A stretch of 64,000 nucleotides of DNA from Tigriopus japonicus. Its lineage: Eukaryota; Arthropoda; Copepoda; Harpacticoida; Harpacticidae. Both the position numbers and the translations under genes were made by a program. The notes beneath the pieces were generated by a model. The model searched no databases and was not told where the DNA came from. It worked only from the letters and a program-made list of their open reading frames with translations. The stretch is taken from positions 579,552-643,551 of the forward strand of contig CM021318.1 in NCBI GenBank assembly GCA_010645155.1, given 5' to 3'. This document shows positions 36,719-51,446 of this stretch, piece after piece. Every line of letters begins with the position of its first letter. Position 1 is the stretch's first letter.

Positions 36719-39700
36719 TCTCTACTACTGAGGGCTACGACCACGACCACCGTTCTGATGGTTCAAGACCATCCGAATCGCACACTGAATCGAGTGGTAT
36801 CAATGATCATAAACATAAAAAATGTGTGTGGCTTTGAGGGAATAAAAAACAAGTTCGAATGGCAAATGTGAAGGAAGACCAACCACGTTGGTGGCCGGAT
36901 GGATCCCTTTGGCTTGGTGTCGTGGTTACTTGCCGCTATTGGAGTAAACTTCGTACGTACGTCTGTCCGTCTATTTGGCAGTCTGTCAGTCTACCGACTG
37001 TTTGGTTGGAAAGAAGACAATACCTGATGACTTTGTACACGATCCTTCAGTATGCTAAATGGCTAGAAAAGGGAGAGACATTTATACCCCTCAAGTCGGA
37101 GTTGGGTCCAAAACTTTCCACAGGCTTGTTGCAAGTACATTCCTGAGAAAGAAAGAAAAAAAACAGAAACAGGATCGACGTCCTTCCTCGTCGTCTCCGC
37201 AATGGCCGTCTCGAAACATTCAGGATCAGATTGTTTGCAAAGAAGAATGTTTTAAAGCTTGAGCAACTTGGTCAAGCCCAGGTGGGTTGACGTTTCGAAG
37301 ACAAATCAGAACTCATTACGCTATATATTTTTGGCATTGTCCGCCAGTAAAACAGGCTGTCTAACAATAACAACGTACTCGTTGAATCCATGCAGTTTTG
37401 AACCTCTTCGATCGAAGCTCGACCAGAGCTACGTAGCTGGCTACCTAGTTGTTTGTTCAAACTTCACGTCTTGGTTTTGTCATCACATGCTAATGACATA
37501 CGAAAAAAAGAAGAAGAACCTCTTTAGACATCTCTTTAGTGGCTGATGACTGGTTGTGTGGAAATCCACCCAGACATGGCTTCTTCATTCATAGACAGTT
37601 TCTCTCATCAAGGGCTGCATGGAAGTTGCCTGGATGCCGCTGGAGAATTGATTCCTCACGAAACTGGACACGTCTATCCATCCATCCATTTGCTCACGAT
37701 CTGGACACAGTGGCGGGTAAGGTAGAGGAATAAAAAAAATCCCCAGCGACTACCGGCCCATCCAACAATGTGTCATTTACATAAGTTTATGTAATGGCAC
37801 GTAATTCCAAGGAGGATGTCGAAACAGTGCTTCGTTGGAAAGAAAAACTTCTTCCGGAGTCTAGGTACGACGCCAAGACCAAAGGCAAATGCCGAGTCTC
37901 GCTTTGGAGGAACTTCCAACATCTCTGACTGAAGAGGGAGCACTTTGCTCACTAGATCGGTTCTCGCCGTCGTAGTCGAACTACATGACGTTCCAAGTTG
38001 TTTCTTTCCTTCGCCAAAGCTGAGGAAGGAAGTTCGCCATGAAGTTTGACGATGATTCCGAATACAATGTCGTGTACGGAGTAGTTGTTCACCGAAGTGC
38101 ACACACTACAGAGCATTATATACTACATAACCAGCTTTATGTGGCCCTCAATCGGTCGTTCTCGAATTCGGTCGTCCCCCCTTTCAGTTGAAATGGCTGT
38201 AGCCAGCATAAATCCGCCCTAATTACCCACCTTTTATCGTGAAAACGCATGAATGCATCATAACCATAAAACACGTTCTTCTCCAGCCTTTGAGAAGTCT
38301 GTTTCCGACTTTCTTCTCCACTTGCAGCATTGCCATCATTTTTTGATTTAGACATTCAAATTACTCTGCAAGATGGCCCAATTACGAATGTCTAGTGTGC
38401 TCTTTATTGGTTGTGAAGGACCACGAAACCGACCATCAAGTGTCACCTCAGACTGCCCTTGATACCAGGATCATGTGACCATGTGTCCGAAAAATCGTGC
38501 TATATTGTGTCATTCATGGAAGCATGATTCCGTTTCATCCGCCACCAAATGTCTGTATCCGAAATTCTCGATCACATTTCTAAATCAAGCAGCTAGCTAT
38601 TACACTGATGATGATCACCATCATCGTCGCCATTATTGCCATGAGAACTGCAGTGTTGGACATGAGATGGATGGGATGCTGGGAGAGCTCGCAGAGCATG
38701 TGCAGGAAATTGAAATGACTTAACCATGTGAAATATTGATGGATTCGAAAGAATCGCCTCATTTCGGTTTAGTTGTACGGATAGGTGGTTTTCTTGATGG
38801 GTATTTTAATGAGCTCTCCTTTAGAGCGATAACAACAAAAGCAATCGGAGAACAATCTATGCAACTCGTATCGGCACCTATGGAGTAATTGATTGATACC
38901 AGTTACACACTCAATCAAATGGGGGCGAAAAGATGTTGGCGTGTCACACTTGGCTTTCTCCATCCCAGTTAGAGGTTCATTATCAGAGAACTGACACCTC
39001 CAGACATATCCGGGTTATCCTCTCTAAATCATGAGCATTTGCCCATTAAATTGAGGACTTTTTTGGGAGGCGAACGATAAGGCGCGGAAACTCCTGAAGG
39101 TTAATACCGTGTTCTCGGAATCCCAAATCTATCGAACTAGTTCCTGTTGCTTTGCTCCGGGTTTCGTGGTTGAGAGATTTGGACCAACCAACCACGTTTT
39201 GAGTGAGCTCTATCAACCTTGAGAGAAACCGTTTGATGACGAAAGTGGAAACTGTCACCACGATTACGATAACCGCCGACAACAACGTCGAAGACTTAGC
39301 TACTACTGCCATTATGGTGAACTGACTGACTGACTGAGTGAGTGAGTGCCTGAAAGGTAGTGGGATGGATTCTGGTTGGTTGGGAACACAAGAATCGATC
39401 ACAAGAAAGGTTACAAAAATGGGTCATGCTCACTCGTGTGGGGTGAAACCAATGCTTCATGGCACACTCAGTGTTTTTTACATCTTCAGTAATTGGCAGC
39501 TACTTGTTTGTGAAGAGAATTTCCAGGAGAAGGTCGTTGGTTGAACAAGAACAGGCATGCAGTCAGATTGTTGAGCGACCAGCCACCATTCCAATCTCGA
39601 ATACTCCAAAGCTTCACGGGTAAAGCGACGATGGATCTGAGCTGCTGCTTTGCTACATGCATGTACTACCACCACATACCTTCCTACCTACATCATTGTA

Positions 39701-40698
39701 CATTACAAGGTAGGAGGTTCGAGGGAAACTACATGCGAGGACGTCGTCGTCGTCGTCGTACAGGGTGAGCAAAGGATTTCCACATGGCTGCTTTCAATTT
39801 GAATGGCATGATCCTCTTCTTGGAGGTGGGCTTCCATGCTCATTTGAAGGTAATTAGATCTTGCTTGGCCATCCATTGAAGAGCATGACCCGACAATTTG
39901 TTAACTGTCTGTCTTAGCAACACCCTGTCGGTTATCGGACACCCTGTTGGAGAATGTGCTTCACCGAGCGATAAGGGCTTACTGCCTGCACGCATGGGTG
40001 GAGGACTACATACGTACTACATTTGTATGAAAATAGTAACCTTCTTCATTCCAGAACCCGGTATTTAGCCCAAATGAATGGCAAATAGTTCAAAGGTTCG
40101 ATCAAATGCCACACGTGTTGGCCGGCCGCTCTAATCGACAAACTCTCTCAGAGAATGCTAACAAGCGCATCACGTCAATTGGAACAAATTTCATTGGCAG
40201 GAACCTTTTTCTCAACTGTCTCATGATGAAGACATATAATTAGCTTCTAAAAGCGATATGATGCTTGGAACCACCAATGATACCTCTTGAGTTCATATGT
40301 GCATACGTGTCAACCAAAAGACTCAAGTAAGTCTTGTGGGCAGTATAACGGCGACAATGTCGAATTCATTCTCCGTATGCCTCGGTCCCCTCGAGTCCGC
40401 TTCAATCTCTTGTCCACGGTCCATGTCATCATAGTCTTTTTAGCGTATTCCCGTGATAGTCTCGATGCTCTGGCTTCTTTCCGAACAACCAGTGTTTTTT
40501 TTAGTTCGCCGAGATGCTCGCTTGGAAAGAAACATGACGAGAATTTCGTCCGAATAGTCTGAATAGCCCCAAAGGTTTCTTGATGACAAAAATTGTCCTG
40601 GCAACACTGCTTCGTAAAGAATTGCTCAGCTGAGCGGCAGAGAAGGAAAAAAACCGCGACAAGCAAACTGCCCTCCAACCTGACTGACTGTCTGACTC

Positions 40699-40795
40699 GA
40701 TGGATGGATGGATGGATGGATGGATAGATGGATGGTTGGATGGATGGTTGGTTGGTTGGTTGTTTGGATGGATGGTAGGAAGGAAGGTAGGTAGG
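40699..40795. repeat. Tetranucleotide microsatellite (GGAT, then GGTT and AGGT variants)
   Basis: About 97 bp of four-base units that change from ggat through ggtt to aggt along the tract. Confidence 0.85.
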
Positions 40796-42869
40796 TGCGT
40801 TGGCTCATATCAATGATGAATCAAGACTCGCAAGTCGTCAGTCAGACGTACTCACTTCGCATACCTTCCCATTGGCCCCCATCAACATCATTAATATGAA
40901 TCGGTACCATGTGACCAGCCTCCTTTTTTACTCCATGTAAGTCTCTTCATACCCATGGTTCAACGCGATCCCATTACGGATAATTGTTTCACTTTTCCGC
41001 ATTGTCGATCATTTTTGCAATTTTATGCGGGCTCTAATGATTTCATGCTGATCCATCGATCACTGGTTGACTCGCTCCTTCGTAGCACCTTCTTCTAATC
41101 ATACGAAATTGATTCGTGGTATAAATTGCTACTGGTTTTGATCGAACCCAATACACGTCAGCGAGAACACACTCACTCACGCACCTACCAAGAGCTAGCT
41201 GGTCTCCAATGGTTTTTATTAATGACATATTTCTCCGACGTGAATGGAATCTGTTTAAAATTCGTTGGTATATCTCTTGCTCCTTCGCCCGTGCCCGACC
41301 TCCGCGCTACCTGGGAGGTCGATTCTCTTCATTTTCCCGGTACCAATGGTACTGGTGGTTGATGCGGTGTGTGTGTGTACGTGCCTGTCAGCTAGCTTCG
41401 GTCGGATAATTTATTCACTTATCATTGTTTCGGATCGGAAAATTGATGTTTATCCTGGGTGGATGTGCCAGAAGTGATTGCTTTATCACCATCACTAACG
41501 GATCGATGTCAACCTTGATAATCTCATTCAAACCTCCTCCTCTGACTCTTTCTCCTCCGGTTCGGTCGACTCGTCTTCATGCCGAGGGGATTTGCAAATC
41601 AAGTTCAAAACGCTATCTACCGCAATAGCTACAGATTGCTTTCTGGTTTGTCACATGACCAAGAAGACACTCACAATACGACACCACTGGCTCTCGTGGC
41701 TCTCGAGTTGGTTTATGGCTTTCTAGCCGGCTCTAACAGTGCCGTGTCAATTGGCAAACAAACATTGAAATCCATCTTTCTCTCATCATGGGTCTTCTGG
41801 GCCCCTCCAAATTCCCTGCTAGGGTTTCGGAAAGACCTTCACTAACCATTCCACCATCAACTCAGCCAGCCAACAGACCATTGACTTAAACACGAAGAGA
41901 CGTCCTCCTCCTCCTCCTTCTTCTTCTTCTTCTCCCTCCTTTGGCTTCCAGTTCTCTTTTTTTTCCTCGGTCTGATCGACGAGGACGTTTTGAACTTTGG
42001 TCGGTTCGCTTTTTTCATCGTAGTCACCTGCTCGAAAACTCGAGCTGGCCGTCGCCAAAGGTAGCTACTTGAAAGGCTACCTAAAATGAACACTGCTTAT
42101 AATAATATCCATCGATATCAGAACGATTTTCACTATGGGATTAGATAAATGGGTGCAAATTTGCATTCGTTCCCAACACTTCGCTATTGGCAGTATTTGT
42201 CGAAAAGGAGGGAATATACTAGTTGGGTATTCTAATTGTGCCTACATAACAGTCCAATAAAGCATCAAGCCAAGCAATTGACCACTTCAAGCGTGATTTT
42301 CTCAGTGTGGTTGACTAACGTATCATCGAGTTGTCCCCCCATGATTCGCTGCTTTAGCAAACTCATTGCCTTAGGAAATGGTCACATCAGAGTCCATCCA
42401 TCCATCTATCCTATCGTCCGTCCATCCATTGAGTGGTCGACTGGGTACGTAGGTCGGGTTCTCCTCTTGGGTGAACGTGTATGTAGTACACACGCCATCG
42501 GTCTGAGGCAAGTAAAAAGGCGGCGACCACATTGTTCATCTCCCCAAGTTCGGAGACTTCTTCGTGGACCTTTTTCCGTCATCTTCACGGACATTTTTTT
42601 ATCCCGTGGCGACATGGTAAATCCCAGAAAATAAATTCAGCTTTAATTTCATCCTAATCGTAGGTTGGCTCGTTCTCTTGACCGTCCCAGAGTAACGCAC
42701 ATCTTTGCCGAGTCGAGCCGAAGTGAATTGGAAATTTCGTGTCACTCATGGATACATGTATACAATGGCGTGACCCTCTTTCGATAAGTAGCATTTGTTT
42801 TTTCAGGTCGCCTAGACAACCAGGCCTTATGCTAATGGGCTCAATTACCGTGCCTTAAGTGGTTCTCGA

Positions 42870-42895
42870 ATGATGATGATCATCATCATCATCAT
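42870..42895. repeat. Palindromic ATG/CAT microsatellite
   Basis: ATG units switch at a central GATC into CAT units, so the tract is its own reverse complement over about 20 bases and can form a hairpin. Confidence 0.8.
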
Positions 42896-44258
42896 GCCAA
42901 ACTTGGGAGTTTTCCGTTGCAATTTTCAGTTTAATATTGACCAAAGAAGAGGATGATGGAGTCGCTTTATTTGGCACATGAAACATGGCATAAACTAGAA
43001 GCTGGCTCCATAGCACAAGCATTGCCGACGAAGTCCAGATATGAAGATTGGAGAATAAATCAATTCACCGTGCTGCTAGGTCACTCCACTCACTGGGTGC
43101 TCATGAGCTGCCTGCTTCGCTCTCCTATCTGTTGACTTGGTTGTGTAATTAAGAAGCCATAAACAAATCCTAGAGGGCTATTTGATTTGCATAATGACTC
43201 AACTGTCACTTCATAATCCGTGTATATATTTTGGAGCACCAAAACCTTTTCACCCGGAGGTTAGAAGCGAGGATTCCCGTCGTAGCGGGAAGGATTGCTC
43301 AATTTGTCTAATTGAATTGATCTTCTTTCTAATAACGTAGGTTTCCACAAATGCGTTTCGGGAGAAAAAAAAAACCTACATTTTCCTGGTGGCTTTCCTG
43401 AATAGAAAGGAGGCAAGTTTGATCGACATCACCCCCCTCCAAGAAGTCTTATGATTTGGAGAAGATGCTAAAGATTGTTAGTAAACGAGATTGAATCGCG
43501 TGTTATCTTTGAATCTTGCAATGCGAATGGATGACTCTATTGATTCCAAACTTGTAGCCACTTGAAGATCGAGATCTTGCCCACAAGATGAAGATGTTTT
43601 GCTTAAAATGTGTTTGAGCGAGACATTGTTCCTACTTTTTTATGGATGCTCAGAGTCACAGCATTGAATCAAAAGGAAAATGAGTTTTACGAATTGCAAG
43701 GATGAATGGGGATTTTTACAAGATGATCTTACAGACCTGTAATGAGATTACGCAAAGTTCTTTCGCCCAGAATGGAAAAATGCCAATAAAAACGCTTCCC
43801 TATTCGTCTAGTAAGCTAAGCGGTGATTATGAATAAGTAGAGGGAACCAGTTGGACCCAAATCTAAATTGGATCCAAGTTGTTCACCAATTGGATAATGC
43901 GAACATTGTCAAAAGATACACTACTGAAATCATTTTCCTGGCAGTCTTGAATCAACCAAGTGTGTGCCAACTATCAGCCTCAGCACTGAACGAACAGTGT
44001 AAGGTAGCAATACAGTCGAACAGGAAAATGAATGCTATTCTACGTAACCTACCCTCAATGTCCATCAATTTCATTCTTTCTCCAACTGTAGCCGCACGTG
44101 GTTAAATCAAAACCTTAAAAGCTTTTAGACCAACCGAGTCTGACCAAGTAACCGTGGTTAAAGCAGAAGGAACGAGAAGTACGTAAGTACTAATGTGTCG
44201 GAGGGACGGCATTTTTTTCGTTAGTCGGTCGTTTGTGGTTGTCATCAGGAGGTAGGTG

Positions 44259-44289
44259 CCTCTCTCTCTCTCACTCTCTCTCTCTCTTT
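44259..44289. repeat. (CT)n microsatellite
   Basis: About 15 CT units with one CA interruption. Confidence 0.9.
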
Positions 44290-45180
44290 CAATGTGGATG
44301 GCTCTTCGGGTTTGACTTGGCTGCTGCCGGACAGTGTTTCAATCAAGGGTCAGTTTTTATCATTCTCATCGAAGAGTTCTCTCTGTGGGCCTCCCCAGCT
44401 CCTTCTTGCGTCGGAAACAGGTTTTGGCAAAACCAACATCGTTTTGAGACAAGTCTCAAGTTGCTCGTGCAAAATTAACTCATGGCAGACTCTCCTCCTG
44501 CTTCGGATTCTTCTTAAAGGATCGAGCTGGATTACTTTCGGTCCCACTCGAGAATGCCTCCTCGTTCGTATAGTCTTACTCAAGTCAGCCAAGCGTTTCG
44601 ATCAAATCAGGGATGATGGCAGTTTTAGCCTCAAGCAAAGATACAAGTGAGTCAGGACGATGAAGTCATGATGGGACCGGCCCACTCCCCACCTAACCCC
44701 CCAACGAACTTCAAGGGGGATGGAGAGGACAGAGACGAGGCTAAATATGATAACCCCCTCCTTCAACCCTCCTCGGAATTCAAGGCAAATCCTTTCTCCT
44801 CACATGCACTAGAAACGATATTTGTAAATCGTCGATCGGCACAAAATGGGGTGGTGGACTAGTCGGTTGGTTGAGATGCTTATTATTACTAATTGCAGGT
44901 TGATGAGTGGAAACTATAATTACTCCTAGTTCCTCCGAAAGGCCGGAGGGTCAATTTTGTTGACATTAGCAAATTTTCGCTCTTTTCAAGAGACGTCGAG
45001 TGGAGGAAGTCCTTGTGCTTGTGAGCGAGTCTCGTTGTTCACACATTCACACACCGAGACATGATGGCATTGGGCCTAATCCATAGATCCACTTCGCCAG
45101 ATCCGATCCCATTGTGAGTGACGAACGCGACACTTTCGACTTGAATAGTCTTTGGAAATCATAGTGAGTAGTGCGTGAGT

Positions 45181-45205
45181 GCTTGCTTGCTTGCTTGCTT
45201 GCTTG
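45181..45205. repeat. (GCTT)6 microsatellite
   Basis: Six GCTT units. Confidence 0.9.
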
Positions 45206-47572
45206 TCAAACTACGTGTGTGTGGTATGTGTTCAAAGGCTACCAATCTAGCAATTTTTTTTGGTGTGTATACTCACTCATAGACACCACTTTAGGAGAGC
45301 GAGAGAGAGAAGTCAGGAGATAAGGGGGAAAATTATTTGCAAAGAAATATGGCGTAACTAATTAGAGAGAGAGGTAGTACGTCAAAAATGTTCATGGGGA
45401 GTTGGAAGGACCGACGACCTATGTGGTATGATGTGCGGACGTTCGTAATGCAGCACATGCATGGATACCACATATTAGCCCCTACCATTCTGCCTACATG
45501 AGATGGTACTAGACACTCACATGTGTTTACACTCACTCACTCACGAATATACACATTCATTCGCTCTCTCTCTCTCACGCACTCACAAGTAAAGGCTCCA
45601 TTGGAGACAACCTTTGTATCATCAACCACGGCGTGTAAGACTAATAATAGACAATAAACCAATTTCCTTACCATAGTTATTTTCGTGGGTGTCCACGAGT
45701 GATGCTTGGGAGGAAGATGAAGTTGTTTTCGGAGGTGGAAACAACACCGGCTATCAAGGCGACCAGACAACCACCAAGACGACGTTGAGATTTATTTTTC
45801 TGTTCTTCCCAAATCGTCGGGCTGAAGAAGATGATGACAAAAATGCACCTTGTTTGGAGAAAATTGATTCGGGCAATGAAGTCTTCCCGACACTAATTCC
45901 TTCACTCACTTCACCAAGGGGATCGGTTGGTGTTCGGCAATACTCGTGAAGGTGGGTAGTTAAGATGGCGAAAGACACACGTACTCTCTCTCACACACAC
46001 ATACACTTTTACTCAAAAATTAACAGAGAGCGAGCAAGACCAAGAACAAGAAAGAGAGAGCTCTGTTTTTCCTGATCATTGACGAAGGATTCCCGAAGAT
46101 TTATGTTGCTTCGTTAAGATATGAGATCGCGATTGGTTCGGCTGACAATGTCGCGAGACTGAAGAAACGAACCAACGGTATATCGGGCTGGTGAAGTTAG
46201 TGGATAGATGGTTCGTTTCGCACGGGAAAAAATATGTTTTATGGGTTCTTTTTCTCGTCTTGCAATGATCGCCGTGGCTCTCTTGTTGATCGTTACCGGG
46301 TGAAATTCTTTTCAATTTGCGAGGTCGCGGCGCACTGAGGAGGCTGCTGGCAACGAGTGACCTCGAGCGATGAATGACGTTGTTGATCAGTTTTTGCCAA
46401 ATAGAGGAATCCTCAACAGATTACTAAGGGAGACCGAGACTGAGAGAGAAAGATTGAGAGAGCATCAATATCTTCAATTACCAATGTTTTGCAAGGCAAC
46501 GCGAGCTTTGAGTTCGGTTCGATCCGCCGAGAGAGAAGAGCCACGACGGGCTTTCTTCGTCACAATTTACAGGAAGTTGGAAACAAATCACGGGGAGAAG
46601 GGGTTTCACATGAGCACAAACAAACACACGAATATACATATGTACGTATACTCTTGATTTCAAAAAGTACTTGGCGTGGCGGTTGTCGTCGATCGTTTAT
46701 AGCTGATCTTTCACCGTGTCAAAAGATGCACAGGAATAACAGAACTGGCTGTAGTAGATCTCTTGTTGAATTGTAATTGCTGTAAATAGGAACTTGTCAC
46801 CGGTTAAATTGAATATTGTGGCACAATCACTTGAAGTAGAGCTTTTGCTTTCGCTGTTGCAGGATTCACAGGATCTTCCGCTCTTCTTCGGGTTCAGTTA
46901 GATGAGTTGTTGACGAAGAAAATGGAGAACTAGTTGCTGTAGAGTTAATAGATATCATTCTTAGAGGATTTAGTCGTAGTAGATTCGTAGGAGGTTAACC
47001 GAATTGGAGGTTAATCGAGGAACAAGGTTGAGTGGCTACTTTTGTTTACAATCACGGTTTCTTGAGTGTGTAGATTCTTTTTTGACTTAGTTCGACTGAG
47101 GTTCACCAGGATAAAAAGGACAGGAACGGAAACAAAACTTGCTTCTTTCGCGTAAAATGGTTGCTTGCGATGTTGAGTTGTTGTTTGGAACTTGGGGTGG
47201 AGAAGGGCCAGGAGCAAGAAGATTCGGACACCTTTGGAAGGTGGCCGGGTTCATGGCAGTTGAACGGGAGTGGGCGTCCTCTCACAGATCCACTCCAAGG
47301 AGTTGGAGTAAGTTTGGCTGGCCAGTGTCATATTTATTGTCCCCTCTTTAGTGTAAACTTACTCTTTTTTTCCGAGGAGGTTGCTACTACTTGTGGGTCC
47401 AATGCTACTGGTATTGCTCCTGGCGACGCCACAATCCTCGGCTGCTTCCGCGTGTGGATCCAGCTGACGAGGTGTTTGGTTTTCGAGCTGCCGTCTCGAG
47501 TGTTGTTGCCTCTTGTTCCACAACTTTGCTCCACCGTGTGAGGGGGTGTGCGTATTGATATATATGTGTAGG

Positions 47573-47591
47573 CACACACACACACACACTC
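47573..47591. repeat. (CA)n microsatellite
   Basis: Nine or so CA units. Confidence 0.8.
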
Positions 47592-48002
47592 ACCCTTGCA
47601 CTATTTGTAGTCGTTGCGGATTCGGAACTTCTCGAGGCTCTTTGGCAATGCTCGTCCTCAGTTCAGCGGCGAGCTGGCCAAACACAAGCCCAACGACGAC
47701 GACAACTACAACAACAACGACCTCAAACGTGAGGCTGAGGCCGGGAAACAACCACTCCGAGACCACTTCTGATTCTCACAAAAGAAGGAGGAAGAAGACG
47801 AAGAGGAAGAAGAAGAAGAAGCACTCCCAGTTGTTCTTGCCTCATATCGATTTTACTTCAAATTGGTAGTCTTTCAGCTCTCTTCTGCTCTTTTCCAAAG
47901 TGTGTGTGTACTAGTCGTTGTGGTGGGGTAGTGCGGTTTTTTCGCCGTACCACCACCACAACCGCTGTTTGTTGCGTTCGTCCGTCCGTCCGATCAAGAC
48001 GA

Positions 48003-48065
48003 GGATGGAGGAGGGGGCGGAGGACAAGGAGGAGGAGGAGGAGGAGGAGGAACAGGAGGAGCAGG
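48003..48065. repeat. Purine-rich (GGA)n tract
   Basis: Impure GGA units. The acidic open frame here is a reading of the repeat. Confidence 0.8.
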
Positions 48066-48678
48066 AGAACGAACGAGGAGGGGGATTGCTCGGTGCTCAC
48101 CCGGTTGATCAATCGCTCACCTCGCACGCTCTCTTGCTTACTCACCCGGGGACTTCACTCGCGGGCCCGTTTACTCGAGCTCGTCCCTCACTCGTTTTTT
48201 AGGGCTTGGAAGCCAAAGCGTGTGAGGGACAAGTAGTAGAGGAGATGGGCTTCCATGCATGAATACGACAATCTGGCCGTGCTGAAAACGCCGACGGGGT
48301 TTGGGAACCAGATTTTACAAGTCTCGGACCTAGGATCGGTGGCTCGATATACTCAAAGTGTTGGGCAGTCTCTGCTTTTAAAACAGTTTGGGTAAATCAA
48401 CGTTTTGGGGCAGGCAATCTTAACAAATTATGATATTAATGTTTCATGCAACAACCTGAAAGAGGAGTGTTGCACAGAGGTTTTGCCTCTGCGGTCAAGG
48501 TTGTAAAGTTACTCTGCAGGACTTTATAGAGGCATCCTAAAGCTCCACTCTGCCGTCGCCACCGGCAAGCAAAGAATTTTACATTAAGCCCGGTTGCTTT
48601 ACATGTGCGCCTTCACACTTATTCAGGCCAAAACTTGGAGGGATTGTGTTGGCGCGCGCACATTCAGCTGTCGAGTAT

Positions 48679-48720
48679 AAATCAGCTGCTGGTCTCAGAC
48701 TCGAAAATAAACTAGTTGAG
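48679..48720 (+). promoter_or_regulatory. TATA-like element flanked by CAGCTG E-boxes
   Basis: GAGTATAAATC lies between two CAGCTG hexamers, with TCAGACT downstream resembling an initiator. The spacing from TATA to initiator, about 21 bases, is shorter than usual, and no convincing gene follows. Confidence 0.2.
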
Positions 48721-51446
48721 ATCTTCATCAGGTGACAGGTCTAATTCGTGGTTTAAGTGCTTCGAATTAGGACAAACATTTCCCCAAGTGAGAAAATTCT
48801 GAGATCAGTAATAGGTGGACTTCGTTTCATGGCAATGTTTTAACTAGTTAATAGAGCTATGATGCTCAAACACACCTACATTGCTCACACTCTTGGTAAG
48901 TTCTTCTTTAGGTTTGTCCGCTGTCAACCGTCAAAAGGGCGCGTGATCTGTCAACTCGTCAGAGCGGCGAGAATGGGAAGAACGGGCATGAGGGACGCGA
49001 AAACGCCGACACCAATACAGGGAACTTACCATTGCTCTGAGTGGTTCATCATGTATGAAAAACGGCGCCAAATCCTTAAGCAAGAAGACACAAAGTGGGC
49101 ATGCCCATTTGCCTTCCCATCAAGCACTTACTTATCCAATAATACCAATTCTGCGACAGCGGATAACTATCAATGCCAATAGTGTTGAGGAAGTAAATGG
49201 ATCTGTGGTACCATCCATTACCCTCGATCATTTGTAATGCAAAACATTATATTTTTTTGGCAAAGTACATTTTTTCATAACCCAAAGAAATAACATGTAA
49301 GTGTGATCTGAGGAAATGTCAACACGTCTAGTCTCTTACAGTTGCAATGCACACTTAAGCCATCAGTCTATGTCTCATGATCTGATGACATTCTCGCCGG
49401 TTCCATTCGAATATTTGGGTGAGGCAAATGCCAAGCACCTTTTGAGAGCTTACGGGAGAGGAGGAGGAAGGATCATTATCCCGTCTGAATTCATTAGCCA
49501 ACTCCTCCACAAAAGTGGAAGTAATGCCTATTGTGGATTCCACATTGAGGGAAACAGCCGAGTTAGCATGGACGCGTCTTTGCTCAGTCAAATGCCGCAG
49601 ATGCGGTCCTTATTATCATCGCGAATGAATTCGGTATCTGGCATATACATTTTCCTCGACGTACGACAAAGAGTCCCTCTTGTCAAGTAAGAGGATAGAT
49701 GACTGAAATGACTGAAAGGGAATCTGCTTCTCCCACCATGTGTTGAGGCACCGGTCGTACTACGTACTAGGGATATGTGGTGTATGTAAGAGCTCACATC
49801 TCCCTCTCATCATGACCATCATGATCATCGCCCTGGTTGCCCTGATGACGCTTGTTACTCCAGCTTGGAACCACATCGGACTAGCCGGCAATTGATCATA
49901 GGGGAGGGGTAGCCACACCAAGTTAGGCTAGTCGGAATTTTTGTGGCAATCCACCCCAAATACTTAGTTCGTTGTTTTTCGTTGCTCATGTAAGGACACT
50001 TAGAACAAACTATTTTAACTTGCATGAGCTGGATTGCCATGGGTGCCCAAGCAGGTCATTCAGCAAACATACATGATGGGCATGAAGCATTTTGTGGGTG
50101 GTCAATGTTTAGCAGAGCTCTCAGAACCATATTGTTCACTCTTCTTTAGTCAAAAAAGCCAAAAGGAGAAGGGGATCCTCTTCAAATCGACCAAGTTCTC
50201 TTCAACCAGAACAACCGTCGGAAGTATGAGTGTAGGACAGTTTTATGACAAGATGGGATGTCCAGTAGAGACAGCCTTGAGTCTATCACCCCTACATGGC
50301 TGTACAGTCTTCACTTACCACGGATTCTACGCTTGTAAGTGACAATTCATGCGCTGACTAGAGGGTCCAACCAGTTCAACCCCATCTCTTACGGGTTGGC
50401 CACACTCTTTTTGTCCACTTTGTGCCCTGAAGGACCCCTAAGCGAGTCGAATTTTTGCAGAAGCGGGAACGGAGGAGGCATAAATTTCGGCGAGCAAAGG
50501 GTAGCAAGTGCTAGAAAGACATACGAGACGGAACTTGTGCAAAATTAGTCTTTTAAATGTAGTTAATTGGTGCTCGAGGCTCCTCAAAGCGGGAGGGAAG
50601 AAGATTAGCATTATCTCGCGGCATTCGTGGGATTCATTCAACCTTACTACCTACTAAAGCAATCGGGGCCAATTCCAGTTTTGAAAAATCTGGATGGAAT
50701 GTTTTGGACTTTTTTGAATCTTTTTTGAGTGTTGTGTTTAGAGCACAACTGACAAGATTGAACTCCTTGACGGATGAACCTTCAAAAAACTAAACAAAAT
50801 TGTTAGAGAGGATCACGAGAGTTTGACAGTTAAACAACCATCGTTCACCAAGTTCCATACCTTTTACGGATAACTAGATTCCACGACTAATATCCATCCT
50901 ACGTAGTACATTTCATTCCAAATGAAACGTTGCCTTCGCGTTGTACATTTTTTCTCTCTCCCAGCCTGACTTTCACAGAGACAGACATTTATTTCAAAAA
51001 CTGATTAGCTGTGACTTTATCTGGAGATCCAACAATGTGACTTCCGAAATCAACCCCTTTCCTCGTTACAACACGAGTTGGGCATGCAATCAAAGATGAG
51101 GAAAAAGGGAAAACCTCATAAAATTACACGTTTGAGGGTGCTTCTCTGTCGGTCACCATGACCTGAAGAGGGGCGTTCTGTTAAGCGACGATTCTAGAGC
51201 CTGAGGAGCTGTGGCCAACCCTTTTCCTAAAAACCTACAGTATCTCCAGAACCCTTTGAAAAGTTATGAGCAAATCAGACCTGAAGAAGAAATTATGGAT
51301 CCTTATGGGTTTTTAAGTAGCTCTTAAAAACTCAGACTACTCAATAAAAAGTAATGGATCGTCCTCTAGTTCGGAAGCACGAATCTCACTTTCATTGCCC
51401 GAGCATCAAGTACAAAACTGCTCACTAGACTGAATATTCTTTAGAC

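Larger units (their letters stand above)
15061..48600. other. 33 kb gene desert rich in microsatellites
   Basis: I find no convincing coding exon on either strand. Open frames reach at most about 140 residues and overlap low-complexity tracts or each other. The zinc-finger gene must have a non-coding exon upstream of 15035, so much of this may be its first intron and regulatory sequence. The stretch 47000-48240 is more GC-rich, with purine/pyrimidine tracts, and is one place where a promoter could lie. Small CT, TCTC and GAGA tracts are frequent between 44200 and 46050. Confidence 0.5.

Noticed and set aside
44647..44862. Acidic, protein-like frame (SQDDEVMMGPAHSPPN)
   Set aside because: It has a GTG start that is itself a splice-donor-like word, and no neighbouring exon was found.
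47513..48236. Open frames with Thr, Lys/Arg or Glu runs
   Set aside because: They are readings through CA, ACA and GGA repeats on overlapping frames.
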